Part shown: positions 1 through 6,500 of the stretch, piece after piece
How the letters are laid out: every line of letters begins with the position of its first letter
Position numbering within the stretch: the stretch's first letter is position 1
Assembly: GCA_945949035.1 (NCBI GenBank)
Contig: CAMFDH010000042.1
Coordinates: 1-8,672 of the forward strand
DNA length: 8,672 nt
DNA from: an uncultured Actinomyces sp.
Lineage (GTDB): Bacteria > Actinomycetota > Actinomycetes > Actinomycetales > Actinomycetaceae
Direction of reading: 5' to 3'
Translations under genes and position numbers: made by a program
The notes under the pieces: model-generated
Databases searched by the model: none
What the model saw: the letters and a program-made list of their open reading frames with translations, nothing else
What the model was told of the DNA's origin: nothing

Positions 1-241
1 AGATGACCCTGACGGTCTCAGCGTGACCCGTAAAGCCGGTGCAGACCTGGACGTAGGTGGGGGCGGTTGACTTGCCTCCCATGTATCCAGTCGAGGTGAG
101 GATGACGCCCGGCGTCTCCCACATAAACCTCTCAACTCCCCAGAAACACCCTCCGGCCAGGAAGATCTCAAGGTTGCCGCCCTCGGCTCGCATGTCCAAA
201 TGTGTCCCTAGTACAACATGGGTACCCGATGTATCAGTCAT
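1..241 (-). CDS. msrA: Peptide-methionine (S)-S-oxide reductase MsrA (partial, N-terminal 80 residues)
   Basis: MsrA reduces the S-epimer of methionine sulfoxide, free or in oxidised proteins, back to methionine in the cytoplasm, with thioredoxin as usual reductant. The gene starts with ATG at 239-241 and runs off the left edge, so only about 80 residues are seen and the C-terminal resolving cysteines are outside. The hallmark GCFWG lies at residues 31-35, with catalytic Cys32. Downstream come GYMGG (52-56), Tyr63 and GHAE (72-75). Tyr63 and Glu75 sit at the same distances from the cysteine as the catalytic Tyr82 and Glu94 of E. coli MsrA. The N-terminal VLGTHL segment also resembles other actinobacterial MsrA proteins, which supports this start. 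An AAGGA ribosome site lies 5 nt before the ATG. The gene is divergent from the AI-2E family gene, with about 100 bp between them. The assignment is firm. Confidence 0.95.
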   Translation of the reverse strand, partial: MTDTSGTHVVLGTHLDMRAEGGNLEIFLAGGCFWGVERFMWETPGVILTSTGYMGGKSTAPTYVQVCTGFTGHAETVRVI

Positions 242-343
242 AATGATCCTTAGGTTCTGACGGTTACGTTGGTTCCATCCTTGCATCTCCCTTGACTGGG
301 ATCGATAGTCCGCCAGCATTTACACCAAGCCGTGAGGGTCAAG

Positions 344-1636
344 ATGAGTCAAGAGACAAGTTCCAAGCGAGAACACCTGGTCAGCGAAAAGAGCATTTCT
401 GAGCACGTCAGTCTGCCTCTTCGCGTTGCCGCTGCCTGGAGCTGGCGAATCCTGATCATGCTCGCTACCCTCGCCGTCCTCGTTTGGCTAATGCGCTACG
501 TCAAGGGCCTGGTGATTGCCTTCCTGGTGGCGCTGCTGCTGGCGCTGCTGCTGGCTCCCCTAGTGAGTTTCCTGCGTCGCAAGGCGAAGATGGGGAAAGC
601 CTCGTCGGCAGCCGTGGGACTGCTATCGGGTCTGCTGATCGTCCTCGGCCTGATGACGCTTGCGGCCACACAGCTGGTGGTTCAGCTCCCAACGTTGGCC
701 AGCCAGGCACTCACAGGCATCAACTCCCTGTTGACAGCTATTCAGGACGGAGCTTTGGGGATAGACGTTTCGTTCCTCGACTCCTATCTTGAGGATTTCC
801 AGTCCGACCTGATGCTTCTGGTTAGGAACTACGGGGGGCTCATCGCGACCGAAGCCTGGAGTGTGGCATCGTCCGCGGCCGGGTTTGCAGCGGCGTCACT
901 GATCATGCTGTTCACCCTTTTCTTCCTGCTCAAGGACGGGCGAGGTATGTGGGTGTGGTTCGTCCGTTGCCTGCCGAAGCAATGGCGTCACCAGACGAAC
1001 GAGGCCGGGATCCGCGGGTGGGTTACTCTCGGTTGGTACATCCGTACTCAGCTCAAGGTTGCAGGCATTGATGCCATGGGAATTGGCCTTGGCGCGTTGG
1101 CCCTTGGGGTGCCGGCCGCAGTTCCGATCATGGTGCTGGTGTTCTTCTTCTCCTTCATCCCCATCATCGGAGCCTTTATATCGGGCGCAGTAGCGGTCCT
1201 GCTCGCGCTGGTCAACAACGGCCTCACCAGTGCGATCATCATGCTGGTGATAGTTCTGGCGGTCCAGCAACTAGAAGGTAATGTTCTGCACCCCTGGCTC
1301 ATGTCCAGTGCGGTTTCTCTACACCCGGTGGCCGTGGTCATGGCAGTGACTGCCGGTGGTACGGTCGCGGGCATTGTCGGTGCGGTCTTTGCGGTTCCAC
1401 TTCTCGCCTTCATCAATGTGACGTCGATGTACCTGCACGGCCATGACATGTACCCAGACTTGGCGGTCGATGTGAACAGGCCCGGCGGCCCACCCGGCTC
1501 ACTTGACGAGCAGATAGCGGCCTCGTACAAGGTGGCGCACGCAGTCAAGAAGACCAGTCGGCTGCGCGGCAATGCCGATGACGGCAAAGTGGAGATTGAC
1601 CCGGCTGTTCCGGCTGCTGCGGCTGAAGAGGCCTGA
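344..1636 (+). CDS. AI-2E family transporter (PerM/TqsA-like integral membrane protein)
   Basis: A 430-residue polytopic membrane protein of the AI-2E transporter (old UPF0118/DUF20) family. Members have been linked to autoinducer-2 export (TqsA), Na+/H+ exchange and permease roles, so the substrate cannot be named here. Hydrophobic segments lie near residues 35-75, 90-112, 180-197, 240-290 and 295-310, and again in 328-358. Family signatures are FIPIIGAFISG near 271-281, QQLEGNVLHPWL near 308-319, SLHPVAV near 325-331 and GAVFAVPLLAF near 346-356. The tail after residue 365 is hydrophilic and ends in an Ala/Glu-rich stretch. ATG 344 is chosen because GAGGG lies 5 nt upstream; an in-frame GTG at 332 would add four residues but has no ribosome site. 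A 12-bp tandem repeat lies in the first membrane region. A strong hairpin follows the stop. The family call is firm; the function is open. Confidence 0.9.
   Translation: MSQETSSKREHLVSEKSISEHVSLPLRVAAAWSWRILIMLATLAVLVWLMRYVKGLVIAFLVALLLALLLAPLVSFLRRKAKMGKASSAAVGLLSGLLIVLGLMTLAATQLVVQLPTLASQALTGINSLLTAIQDGALGIDVSFLDSYLEDFQSDLMLLVRNYGGLIATEAWSVASSAAGFAAASLIMLFTLFFLLKDGRGMWVWFVRCLPKQWRHQTNEAGIRGWVTLGWYIRTQLKVAGIDAMGIGLGALALGVPAAVPIMVLVFFFSFIPIIGAFISGAVAVLLALVNNGLTSAIIMLVIVLAVQQLEGNVLHPWLMSSAVSLHPVAVVMAVTAGGTVAGIVGAVFAVPLLAFINVTSMYLHGHDMYPDLAVDVNRPGGPPGSLDEQIAASYKVAHAVKKTSRLRGNADDGKVEIDPAVPAAAAEEA
529..552 (+). repeat. Perfect 12-bp tandem duplication inside the AI-2E gene
   Basis: The unit GGCGCTGCTGCT occurs twice head to tail with no mismatch. 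It encodes two consecutive Ala-Leu-Leu-Leu blocks in an N-terminal membrane segment. Gain or loss of one unit would keep the reading frame. It may simply reflect Leu/Ala codon bias in a membrane helix. Confidence 0.85.
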
Positions 1637-1655
1637 GGAAGCTAATAGGCATACG

Positions 1656-1708
1656 AGAGGGCCGGTCCGAGAATATTCTTCTCAGACCGGCCCTCTTCTC
1701 TATCTTTG
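1656..1708. terminator. Strong hairpin between convergent AI-2E gene and greA (probable bidirectional terminator)
   Basis: A perfect 12-bp inverted repeat, AGAGGGCCGGTC at 1656-1667 and GACCGGCCCTCT at 1685-1696, is followed inward by one C/A mismatch and five more pairs (GAGAA/TTCTC) around a 5-nt loop. On the plus strand it is followed by an interrupted T-rich run to about 1708, so it best serves the AI-2E gene, whose stop is 19 nt upstream. It also lies 14 nt past the greA stop and could end that transcript from the other side, although no T-run follows in that direction. Confidence 0.85.
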
Positions 1709-1709
1709 C

Positions 1710-2189
1710 TTAGCCCCTGTAGGGGGTTGCCGAAATGACCTCGACCTTAATCGACTTTCCAGCAGGCGTGTCATATGAGGTCGACTGTCCTGCAGCGACA
1801 CCAATCAGGGCCTTACCGATGGGCGCGGTGGGGGAGTAGACCGACATGTTCAGTCCCTCGCCGGCATCGCGGGCACCAAGCAGGAAGGTCTCTTCGACTC
1901 CACCTATCTTCGCCACCACGACCATGCCCGGCTCAACCACACCGTTGTCTTCTGGAACCGCACCAACCGCCGCGCTACGAAGAAGCTCTTCGAGCTGGAG
2001 GATGCGGGTTTCATTCATCGACTGCTCTTCGCGCGCAGCCTGGTAGCCGCCGTTTTCGCTGAGGTCACCCTCACGTCGTGCGGCCTCAATGAGCTGGGCA
2101 ATCTCGGGGCGGCGCACATCGCGGCGCTGATCGAGTTCGCCTTTTAGTTTGTCGTACTGACCCTGAGTCAGCCAAGTTTTGTCTGCCAT
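1710..2189 (-). CDS. greA: Transcription elongation factor GreA
   Basis: GreA enters the secondary channel of RNA polymerase and stimulates cleavage of backtracked RNA, rescuing stalled elongation complexes. The protein has 159 residues, normal for the family. Residues 1-75 form the expected antiparallel coiled-coil, with the acidic tip GDLSENGGY starting at residue 41. Asp42 and Glu45 correspond to the Mg2+-positioning Asp41 and Glu44 of E. coli GreA. The C-terminal half, from about residue 80, is the FKBP-like domain that binds the polymerase and ends in SATPYRG, typical of actinobacterial GreA. The ATG at 2187-2189 has no Shine-Dalgarno sequence; a TAAGAT hexamer lies 7 nt upstream, suggesting a leaderless message from its own promoter. 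The hemolysin III gene lies 79 nt upstream on the same strand. Function is certain. Confidence 0.97.
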   Translation of the reverse strand: MADKTWLTQGQYDKLKGELDQRRDVRRPEIAQLIEAARREGDLSENGGYQAAREEQSMNETRILQLEELLRSAAVGAVPEDNGVVEPGMVVVAKIGGVEETFLLGARDAGEGLNMSVYSPTAPIGKALIGVAAGQSTSYDTPAGKSIKVEVISATPYRG

Positions 2190-2196
2190 GGGTGCG

Positions 2197-2202
2197 ATCT
2201 TA
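2197..2202 (-). promoter_or_regulatory. Probable -10 element of greA (leaderless)
   Basis: Read on the minus strand, TAAGAT fits the actinobacterial TANNNT -10 consensus and ends 7 nt before the greA ATG, which would place transcription start at or next to the first base of the start codon. No purine-rich ribosome site precedes the ATG. A small CCCG/CGGG inverted repeat (2205-2216) lies just upstream in the spacer region. No convincing -35 was seen. Confidence 0.5.
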
Positions 2203-2268
2203 CGCCCGTATTCGGGTCAGTGAGGCATTGGCGCGGTCCCATGGGGAACTGAGGGCCGTCCTCGGCAA

Positions 2269-2949
2269 TCAGGTCAGGACTGCGATGTAAGCAGCGACGC
2301 AGTGGCAGGCCCAGGCGAGCACGGTGAAGACATGGAAGATTTCGTGAAAACCGAACCATTCGGGCCAGGGGTTGGGCTTGCGGAGGGCGTAGGCGACGGC
2401 ACCGATGGTGTAGAGGACGCCACCGGCCGCGATCAGAATGACCATCGCGGCGCCGCCCTTCTGCCACAGCTCAGGGAGGTACCAGATGGCGGTCCAACCC
2501 AGAAGGACATAGATGAGAGTGGAGAGCCAGCGCGGTGCCTTGGGCCAGAGCAGGTTGATGGCGATCCCAAGGATGGCCCCAACCCAGACCAGCGTCAAAA
2601 GGGTGACGCGACTGCTGCCGTGAAGTGTCCCCACGGTGATGGGGGTGTAGGTGCCTGCAATAAGCAGGAAGATGTTGGAGTGATCGAGACGCTTCAGAAC
2701 CATCTCGAACTTCGGAGTCCAGTAGAACAGGTGGTACAGCGCTGAGATCCCGAAGAGGATAAACGAGGACGCCATGTACACGACCGATGCCCACTTCAAC
2801 CCAGTGGTGGGGGCAAGGACGACGAGGACGATGGACGCGGCTAGCGACAGTGGCGCAGCTGCGAAATGAACCCATCCGCGCATACGTGGTTTTCTGGTCA
2901 CGGGGTGTCCCGGTATCCAGGCGACGGGCTGTCTAGAAGCTACTGGCAT
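2269..2949 (-). CDS. Hemolysin III family (TrhA/YqfA-like, PAQR superfamily) membrane protein
   Basis: A 226-residue, seven-helix membrane protein of the hemolysin III family, bacterial relatives of eukaryotic progestin/adipoQ receptors (PAQR). The name comes from a Bacillus cereus protein; most members are probably not toxins, and roles in membrane-lipid homeostasis have been proposed. Conserved marks are RGWVH at 24-28, SALYH ending in His73, LDHSNIFLLIAGTYTP at 88-103 with Asp89/His90, and HEIFH with His202 and His206. These His/Asp residues form the presumed metal site of the superfamily. The ATG at 2947-2949 has a good GGAGAGG ribosome site about 7 nt upstream. It is transcribed divergently from the cis-prenyltransferase gene, an arrangement I recall from the M. 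tuberculosis Rv1085c/Rv1086 pair. Family call is firm; physiological function is unknown. Confidence 0.92.
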   Translation of the reverse strand: MPVASRQPVAWIPGHPVTRKPRMRGWVHFAAAPLSLAASIVLVVLAPTTGLKWASVVYMASSFILFGISALYHLFYWTPKFEMVLKRLDHSNIFLLIAGTYTPITVGTLHGSSRVTLLTLVWVGAILGIAINLLWPKAPRWLSTLIYVLLGWTAIWYLPELWQKGGAAMVILIAAGGVLYTIGAVAYALRKPNPWPEWFGFHEIFHVFTVLAWACHCVAAYIAVLT

Positions 2950-2970
2950 GTGGATCCTCTCCGGTTCATT

Positions 2971-2976
2971 AGGCTA
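2971..2976 (-). promoter_or_regulatory. Possible -10 element of the hemolysin III gene
   Basis: Read on the minus strand, TAGCCT matches TANNNT and would give a short leader of about 14 nt that contains the GGAGAGG ribosome site. No clear -35 is visible. This is a weak call from position and consensus only. Confidence 0.3.
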
Positions 2977-3082
2977 CATCATTACCCAATGGCCTCGTTC
3001 CGCGCTGGCACAGTTTCCCCGCTTCTTTCCGCCGAAGTGGTGGCGATATGCGGGATTACGTAGTTCAGCACCGGTGGTTGGG

Positions 3083-3088
3083 TACAGT
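3083..3088 (+). promoter_or_regulatory. Probable -10 element of the cis-prenyltransferase gene
   Basis: TACAGT fits TANNNT and sits 27 nt before the chosen ATG at 3116. Transcription would begin near 3095, leaving a leader of about 20 nt that holds the AAGGCAGGA ribosome site. The -35 region is not clear. Its position supports ATG 3116 as start rather than the longer open frame reaching back to 2948. Confidence 0.4.
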
Positions 3089-3115
3089 TATCCTGACCGA
3101 CCTAAGGCAGGAATC

Positions 3116-3877
3116 ATGCAGGGGAATTTTCTTTACGAAGTCTATGAGTTTCGCCTGCAACGATCGCTAGACCGAGAGACCCTTCCGCGTCATATTGGGG
3201 TCATTTTGGATGGTAACCGGCGTTGGGCCAAGGCTGGTGGTTCACCGGCCTCTGAGGGACATCGTGCCGGAGCCGGCAAGGTACTGGACTTCCTCAAGTG
3301 GGCCAGTGAAGTTCACACCGAAGTTGTCACACTGTGGTTGCTTTCCACCGATAACCTCTCGCGTTCCTCCAGTGAGATTGAGGAACTGCTGGTCATTATT
3401 GAGCAGCTGGTGGCTCGCCTGGTTGAGACCGGGGAGTACCGGGTCAACATTGTCGGAGACATGACTCTGCTTTCCCCGGAGTTTGTGGAGGCAGTGAATG
3501 CCCACAGTGCGAAGACTGAGACTCTTGAAGATGTCATGCAGGTCAACATCGCGGTTGGTTACGGGGGACGCCAAGAACTTGTTGATGCCATGAGGGGCGT
3601 CCTAGAGGATGCGGCTCAGAAGGGGCTCACCATCGAGGACGTAGCGAAGTCCCTGAAGGTCGAGGACATTACAGAGCACCTTTACACCCGGGGGCAGCCG
3701 GATCCCGACCTCATCATAAGGACCTCCGGTGAGCAGAGGCTTTCAGGCTTTCTACTCTGGCAGTCCGCACACTCTGAGTACTACTTCTGTGAGACCTTCT
3801 GGCCGGACTTCCGTAAGGTTGACTTCCTTCGTGCCCTGCGTTCGTTCTCCCAGCGGGAACGTCGCCACGGTAAGTAG
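3116..3877 (+). CDS. uppS: Isoprenyl transferase (cis-prenyltransferase, UppS family; Rv1086-like short-chain type)
   Basis: Condenses isopentenyl diphosphate onto an allylic diphosphate with cis geometry, feeding synthesis of the polyprenyl phosphate carrier for cell-wall precursors. The protein has 253 residues from ATG 3116. Catalytic Asp32 lies in LDGNRRWAK (31-39). His49 lies in EGHRAG. The pyrophosphate-binding motif RTSGEQRLS is at 202-210, followed by FLLWQSAHSEYYF and WPDFRK. Leu75 (VTLWLLSTDN) aligns with Ala69 of E. coli UppS, a chain-length position; a Leu there is what I recall for the M. tuberculosis Z,E-farnesyl diphosphate synthase Rv1086, so a short C15 product is inferred. 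AAGGCAGGA precedes the ATG closely. The frame is open back to 2948, but that 56-codon extension overlaps the divergent gene start and shows no family similarity. Its stop is 4 nt from that of the convergent kinase. Confidence 0.93.
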   Translation: MQGNFLYEVYEFRLQRSLDRETLPRHIGVILDGNRRWAKAGGSPASEGHRAGAGKVLDFLKWASEVHTEVVTLWLLSTDNLSRSSSEIEELLVIIEQLVARLVETGEYRVNIVGDMTLLSPEFVEAVNAHSAKTETLEDVMQVNIAVGYGGRQELVDAMRGVLEDAAQKGLTIEDVAKSLKVEDITEHLYTRGQPDPDLIIRTSGEQRLSGFLLWQSAHSEYYFCETFWPDFRKVDFLRALRSFSQRERRHGK

Positions 3878-3881
3878 GGGT

Positions 3882-4826
3882 CTAGCGACCTAGTTCCACA
3901 GCCCAGGGTGGGTTGGCTCCGCGGCGCTGAACGACAATCGAAGCCAGTTCGCTGGCATCGCTGAGGATCGACAGCAGCTGCTCATCGCTGAGGTCCCGAA
4001 CTGCCTGGGCTGCATCGCGTCCCACCAGGTCCCTGCGCCACAGCGCGTCAATCAGGCCGCCCATAAAAGTGTCACCGGCACCAACCGTGTCAACCACCGA
4101 CACCGACTCTGGCATTAGCTCAGCCTTGGCGCCCTGTGAGGTCCAGGCCACCGGTCCCTCACCGCCTCGGGTCACCACCAGGAGGGCTGGAGAGAAGCGC
4201 TCCATCCACTGCTTGGCTGAGTCGAGCGGATCCTGCTGCGGGAACAGCCACTCAAGATCCTCATCAGAAACCTTGACAACATCACTCTGAGCAACAAAGG
4301 CTTCGATGGTGGCGCGAGCTTCTTCACGCGAACCCATCAGTGAGGGACGGGCGTTCGGGTCGTAGGTAGTCAGCGCCGTCTCACGAGCCCGCTTGAAGGC
4401 ATCCAGAACGGCAGTGCTACCAGGCTGGATGACCGACCCAATCGAACCTGTATGGGCGACGAGTGCAGTTTCGGGAACGGCAATTGGGGCCCGGGGAGCC
4501 CACTCAAGCTTGAAGATGTATGAGGCCGCCCCCTGCTCATCCAGGTATGCCTCAGCTGTGGAGGTTCGAGCAGCACCCGCGCTAGCACCGTCGATTCGAA
4601 CATGGGAGTCTTCAAGGTGTTCGCGAATCTGGTGCCCGAACTGATCGAGACCAATCCAGGTCACCAGGTCGACACTGAGGCCAAGCCTGCCAAGGGCGAG
4701 TGCAACGTTGGCGGGCGAACCCCCGGGAACTGCTTCGGCGTCCTTAAGGTCATGGCCCGAATGGATGACAAGATCCATGAGGGCTTCGCCAATCACAAGA
4801 ACCGAGGGTGAAACTTCACTGCCCAC
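3882..4826 (-). CDS. PfkB-family carbohydrate kinase (fructokinase-like)
   Basis: ATP-dependent sugar kinase of the ribokinase/PfkB family, about 314 residues. GEALMDLV near the N terminus and PGGSPANVA at 34-42 form the sugar-binding PfkB signature 1. DPNAR follows at 156-160 and VTRGGEG at 218-224. The second signature DTVGAGDTF, with catalytic-base Asp252 and the GAGD anion hole, is near 246-254. The pattern and the C-terminal RRGANPPW most resemble fructokinases, but the true sugar is not shown by sequence alone. It is the last gene of the xseA-xseB operon. Start choice: GTG at 4824-4826 has GGAG 6 nt upstream; an in-frame GTG at 4836-4838 would add four residues, with its nearest GGAG about 14 nt away. 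Its stop is 4 nt from the stop of the convergent prenyltransferase gene. Family certain, substrate uncertain. Confidence 0.9.
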   Translation of the reverse strand: MGSEVSPSVLVIGEALMDLVIHSGHDLKDAEAVPGGSPANVALALGRLGLSVDLVTWIGLDQFGHQIREHLEDSHVRIDGASAGAARTSTAEAYLDEQGAASYIFKLEWAPRAPIAVPETALVAHTGSIGSVIQPGSTAVLDAFKRARETALTTYDPNARPSLMGSREEARATIEAFVAQSDVVKVSDEDLEWLFPQQDPLDSAKQWMERFSPALLVVTRGGEGPVAWTSQGAKAELMPESVSVVDTVGAGDTFMGGLIDALWRRDLVGRDAAQAVRDLSDEQLLSILSDASELASIVVQRRGANPPWAVELGR

Positions 4827-4849
4827 TGCATACTCCACTTCGACGAGGA

Positions 4850-5074
4850 CTACTCCTGGTTGGTAACAGCCTCAATCTGAGCGGAGGCCGCATCGAGGAT
4901 AGCCTTGCAACGACCTGCAAGAGCCTCACCCCGCTGCCATAACTCTAGGGTATTTTCCAGGGGGATTGAGCCCGCCTCAAGGGCCTGGACAATCTGCTTC
5001 AGCTCAGCCTTAGCGGCCTCGTAGGGGAGGGTGGTGGGATCCGGTAGGGCTGCCACGGGGTTCTCTGTTGTCAT
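4850..5074 (-). CDS. xseB: Exodeoxyribonuclease VII small subunit XseB
   Basis: Small subunit of exonuclease VII. Several copies bind the C-terminal part of XseA and are needed for processive degradation of single-stranded DNA to oligonucleotides in recombination and mismatch repair. The protein has 74 residues, normal for the family. After a variable N terminus come LPYEAAKAELKQIVQALEAG (16-35) and PLENTLELWQRGEALAGRC (38-56), the typical helical hairpin. ATG 5072-5074 is chosen because AGGAG lies 7 nt upstream. The frame stays open to 5143, but those 23 extra codons would overlap xseA and are not conserved. The gap to the xseA stop is 10 nt, and the kinase gene follows closely, so the three genes form one transcription unit. 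Confidence 0.95.
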   Translation of the reverse strand: MTTENPVAALPDPTTLPYEAAKAELKQIVQALEAGSIPLENTLELWQRGEALAGRCKAILDAASAQIEAVTNQE

Positions 5075-5081
5075 CTTCGTA

Positions 5082-5086
5082 CTCCT
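5082..5086 (-). promoter_or_regulatory. Ribosome binding site of xseB overlapping the xseA stop codon
   Basis: Read on the minus strand, AGGAG lies 7 nt before the xseB ATG, and its first two bases are the last two of the xseA TAG stop. This fixes the short xseB start and suggests translational coupling, which would help keep the subunits in ratio. Confidence 0.75.
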
Positions 5087-6383
5087 ATGCTTCGGCTTCA
5101 GTGGTCTGGGGTGTAATAAAGGATCCGGCAGGGTTTGAACCAACCACGTTGGCTACGAAAGTTCCCTGCGCGAGCATGCCTTCGATAAGGGTGCCGCTCT
5201 TGATTTCCTCGGCACTGCGAATGATCTTCTTAGATGAGGTACGCAGAATGGAGTAGCCGCGTTCAAGCGTCCCGGTGGGAGAGAGGGTACGAAGCATTCC
5301 CGTCAGCTGAGCCAGTTCCGACTGGTTCTGCGACAGGGTTCTCTGGGCCGCGCCCCGCAGGCGAATCACGGCCTGCTCAAGTCCGGATACCTGCTGTTCA
5401 ATCGTTGCTGTCGGCCTCTGCAGGACAGGGGACCTCATCAGGAGGTTCAGAATCTCCCACTCTCGAGCAACCATTCGCCCGACGGCTGCGCTGCCCCTTA
5501 CCCGGTAGTGGTGGACTTCCTTCATTTCCTCGCGGTAGTCAGGCACGATTCGTCGGGCCGCATCGGTTGGGGTCGAGGCCCGATAGTCCGCGACGAGGTC
5601 GAGTAGGGGAGCATCGCCCTCATGCCCGATGGCCGAAACGATCGGGGTGGTGGCACCCGCGGCCGTTCGGACAATGCGTTCATCAGAGAAGGGCAGCAGA
5701 TCCTCAACCGACCCACCCCCTCGTGCCACCACGATCACATCGATCTCGGGAATCGCATCCAGCTCTTCTATTGCGCTAGAAACCTGGTGGACCGCGTACT
5801 GTCCCTGGACCGCGACCTCACGAATTTCAAACTGGGCCATGGGCCAGCGAATCCGGGCATTCTCAAGGACGTCGTCCTTCGCCTTGGCGTCCCGGCCGCA
5901 GATCAACCCGATGCGTCGGGGGATAAACGGCAGGGGCTTCTTCCGATCGGCGTTGAACAGCCCCTCTGCGGCCAGCTGCTGTCGCAGCTTTTCAATCTGG
6001 GCCAGCAGCGAACCAAGCCCCTGCAGGCGAATCTCTTTGGCCTGGAGGGACAGCGTCCCCCTCTTCTCCCAGAAGGACGGCTTGACGCGAACCGCAACGC
6101 GAGCGCCCTCACCGAAACCGTCACCACTGCTGGCGACAATGCCGCCGAATGCGGTGACCTGCATGGACACGTCCTCGTTCACATCCCGCAGGGTGAAAAA
6201 CGAAACCTGGGTTGAACCACGTGGGTTGTACTGAACAACCTGCCCTTCAACCCACAGCTCAGACATCTTTTCCACGTAGACACGGATGTTGCTGGTGAGC
6301 AGGCGAAGCGGCCACGGGTTCTCCGCAGTCGTCTCACGTGCGGTCCTGGCAAGACCGTTCGGTGGAACATGGTTACTGGTCAT
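5085..6383 (-). CDS. xseA: Exodeoxyribonuclease VII large subunit XseA
   Basis: Catalytic large subunit of exonuclease VII, which with XseB degrades single-stranded DNA from both ends. From ATG 6381-6383 it has 432 residues, close to the usual length. An N-terminal OB-fold runs about 25-120 (PLRLLTSNIRVYVEKMSELWVEGQV region). The catalytic domain follows: PRRIGLICGRDAKAKDD (156-171), VVARGGGSVEDLLPFSDE (218-235) and SAIGHEGDAPLLDLVADYRAS (250-270) with TPTDAA, all hallmarks. Then comes a long helical region for XseB binding and a C-terminal RGYSIL segment at 375-380. The frame extends to a GTG at 6464, but the extra 27 codons lack similarity and approach the divergent ispH start. ATG 6383 has no Shine-Dalgarno sequence; a CAGACT hexamer 6 nt upstream suggests a leaderless message. 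First gene of the xseA-xseB-kinase operon. Confidence 0.95.
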   Translation of the reverse strand: MTSNHVPPNGLARTARETTAENPWPLRLLTSNIRVYVEKMSELWVEGQVVQYNPRGSTQVSFFTLRDVNEDVSMQVTAFGGIVASSGDGFGEGARVAVRVKPSFWEKRGTLSLQAKEIRLQGLGSLLAQIEKLRQQLAAEGLFNADRKKPLPFIPRRIGLICGRDAKAKDDVLENARIRWPMAQFEIREVAVQGQYAVHQVSSAIEELDAIPEIDVIVVARGGGSVEDLLPFSDERIVRTAAGATTPIVSAIGHEGDAPLLDLVADYRASTPTDAARRIVPDYREEMKEVHHYRVRGSAAVGRMVAREWEILNLLMRSPVLQRPTATIEQQVSGLEQAVIRLRGAAQRTLSQNQSELAQLTGMLRTLSPTGTLERGYSILRTSSKKIIRSAEEIKSGTLIEGMLAQGTFVANVVGSNPAGSFITPQTTEAEA

Positions 6384-6389
6384 GAAAGC

Positions 6390-6395
6390 AGTCTG
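6390..6395 (-). promoter_or_regulatory. Possible -10 element of xseA (leaderless)
   Basis: Read on the minus strand, CAGACT ends 6 nt before the xseA ATG and differs from the TAGACT found at the same distance before ychF by one base, the first T. No ribosome site is seen within 15 nt of the ATG; the nearest GGAG is too far. The weak first position lowers confidence. Confidence 0.35.
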
Positions 6396-6404
6396 CCACG
6401 TGGC
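6395..6404. repeat. 10-bp perfect palindrome in the xseA/ispH intergenic region
   Basis: GCCACGTGGC is a perfect palindrome touching the upstream edge of the proposed xseA -10 hexamer, so a bound protein would block polymerase. It could be an operator half-site or chance; no second copy was noticed nearby. Confidence 0.4.
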
Positions 6405-6488
6405 TCCGACAACAGAAGAAGCCGGCGACGGGGTGTGAGTACAGTCAGCTGTTCGCAACTCCACTGTCAGTAACTCCCATTCGTTAGA

Positions 6489-6494
6489 TAGATT
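6489..6494 (+). promoter_or_regulatory. Probable -10 element of ispH (leaderless)
   Basis: TAGATT fits TANNNT and is followed by six bases and then the ispH ATG at 6501, so the message would start at or next to the start codon. An overlapping TAGATA at 6485-6490 is an alternative. The G-run directly before the ATG is too close to act as a ribosome site. Upstream, the small palindrome ACTG-T-CAGT (6463-6471) falls around the -35 region; no good TTGACA match is present. Confidence 0.55.
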
Positions 6495-6500
6495 GGGGGT

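Noticed and set aside
292..322. Possible AI-2E gene promoter (TTGACT at 292-297)
   Set aside because: The -35-like box is good, but no convincing -10 hexamer lies at 16-18 nt spacing, so no promoter is claimed.
2232..2252. CCCATGGG palindrome between the hemolysin III gene and greA as a terminator
   Set aside because: The stem is short, has no loop as a simple palindrome and no T-run; not enough to call a terminator.
2948..3115. 56-codon N-terminal extension of the cis-prenyltransferase reading frame
   Set aside because: It overlaps the divergent hemolysin III start, has no ribosome site and no family similarity. A -10 element and ribosome site lie just before ATG 3116.
5075..5143. 23-codon N-terminal extension of XseB
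   Set aside because: It would overlap the end of xseA. The AGGAG site 7 nt before ATG 5074 and the 74-residue length fit the family.
6384..6464. 27-codon extension of XseA to a GTG start
   Set aside because: The extra residues resemble nothing in XseA proteins, and ATG 6383 gives the normal family length.
6440..6471. Possible LexA/SOS box upstream of xseA/ispH (GTTCGC and nearby repeats)
   Set aside because: The GAAC-N4-GTTC arrangement of actinobacterial LexA boxes is not present; only a short GTT-CGC-AAC motif is seen.
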